From positions 1-6,323 of the forward strand of contig JAOAFP010000089.1 of the NCBI GenBank assembly GCA_026416215.1: a stretch of 6,323 bases of DNA. Direction: 5' to 3'. This DNA comes from Negativicutes bacterium. Lineage in GTDB: Bacteria > Bacillota > Negativicutes > SKW292. Made by a program: the position numbers and the translations under genes. Under the pieces are notes generated by a model that saw nothing but the letters and a program-made list of their open reading frames with translations, did no database searches and was not told the DNA's origin. Below, piece after piece: positions 6,069 through 6,323 of this stretch (positions within the stretch are counted from its first letter, which is position 1; each line of letters begins with the position of its first letter).

Positions 6069-6323
6069 ATGATTATGACTGGTGCACAGGCAATCATTGC
6101 CTGTCTTAAAGAACAGGGAGTGGATGTCGTGTTTGGCTACCCCGGTGGACAGAACCTGCCTCTTTACGACGCCATATACGACGCTCCGCTCCGCCATGTG
6201 CTCACCGCCCACGAACAGGGGGCAGTTCATGCCGCCGACGGTTATGCCCGGGCCACCGGTAAACCGGGCGTCTGCTTCACCATCACCGGGCCGGGTCTGC
6301 TCAACATCCTGACGCCGCTGGGC
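6069..6323 (+). CDS. ilvB: Acetolactate synthase large-subunit-like TPP enzyme, 5' part only
   Basis: The first 85 codons of a thiamine-diphosphate enzyme of the acetolactate synthase superfamily, running off the right edge. The family reaction condenses pyruvate with pyruvate or 2-ketobutyrate. Seen: MTGAQAIIACLKEQGVDVVF start region, GYPGG at 23-27, then HEQGAVHAADGYARATGK at 48-65. Glu49 aligns with the catalytic TPP-activating Glu (Glu47 of E. coli isozyme II). Two places differ from typical IlvB: GGQNLPLYDA where GGAVLPIYDA is usual, and TITGPGLLNILTPLG (71-85) where TSGPGATNLVTG is usual. That loop lies near the cofactors, so a diverged acetolactate synthase or another superfamily member cannot be excluded from this fragment. 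It sits 105 bp after leuB; since ilvN lies at the left end, a second large-subunit gene is likely upstream of the window. The gene name is therefore provisional. Confidence 0.75.
   Translation, partial: MIMTGAQAIIACLKEQGVDVVFGYPGGQNLPLYDAIYDAPLRHVLTAHEQGAVHAADGYARATGKPGVCFTITGPGLLNILTPLG

Noticed and set aside
6082..6312. A 76-codon plus-strand frame at the right edge
   Set aside because: It overlaps, in another frame, the ilvB-like gene, whose protein has clear conserved motifs; the alternative frame has none.

Overview
The window is a compact, single-strand block of branched-chain amino acid genes. It reads entirely left to right: ilvN (8-541), ilvC (522-1520), leuA (1553-3118), leuC (3141-4397), leuD (4394-4894), leuB (4884-5963), and the first 85 codons of an acetolactate-synthase-like TPP enzyme (ilvB-like, 6069 to the right edge). 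The genes are almost end to end. Three junctions overlap (ilvN/ilvC by 20 bp, leuC/leuD by 4 bp, leuD/leuB by 11 bp), two have short gaps (32 and 22 bp), and only one gap exceeds 100 bp (5964-6068, before the last gene). No RNA gene, mobile element, CRISPR array, repeat array or frameshift is visible, and no promoter or intrinsic terminator is convincing.

Together the genes cover much of the route to valine, isoleucine and leucine. IlvN is the regulatory subunit of acetolactate synthase, whose catalytic partner probably lies just upstream. IlvC makes the dihydroxy acids. Dihydroxyacid dehydratase (ilvD) and the transaminase are not in the window. LeuA diverts 2-ketoisovalerate to 2-isopropylmalate, LeuC and LeuD together isomerise it, and LeuB oxidises it to the leucine keto acid. 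Two feedback domains are intact at sequence level: the ACT domain of IlvN (valine) and the C-terminal domain of LeuA (leucine).

The DNA is GC-rich (about 60% by eye), with purine-rich Shine-Dalgarno sequences before most genes. The gene order ilvN-ilvC-leuA-leuC-leuD-leuB and the short, separate LeuC (418 aa) and LeuD (166 aa) forms fit a GC-rich anaerobic Clostridia lineage (Desulfotomaculum/Pelotomaculum/Moorella-like). This is inference from gene order and protein style; other phyla share parts of the arrangement.

This is mostly ordinary primary metabolism, and I do not see an undescribed system. The points worth a second look are: (1) the ketol-acid reductoisomerase has Tyr where the phosphate-binding Arg of NADPH-type enzymes usually sits, which hints at altered NADH/NADPH preference; (2) an acetolactate-synthase-like gene with an atypical GPGLLN loop follows leuB, at the opposite end of the cluster from where the IlvN partner is expected; (3) two back-to-back hairpins without a U-tract fill the only sizeable intergenic gap, just before that gene.
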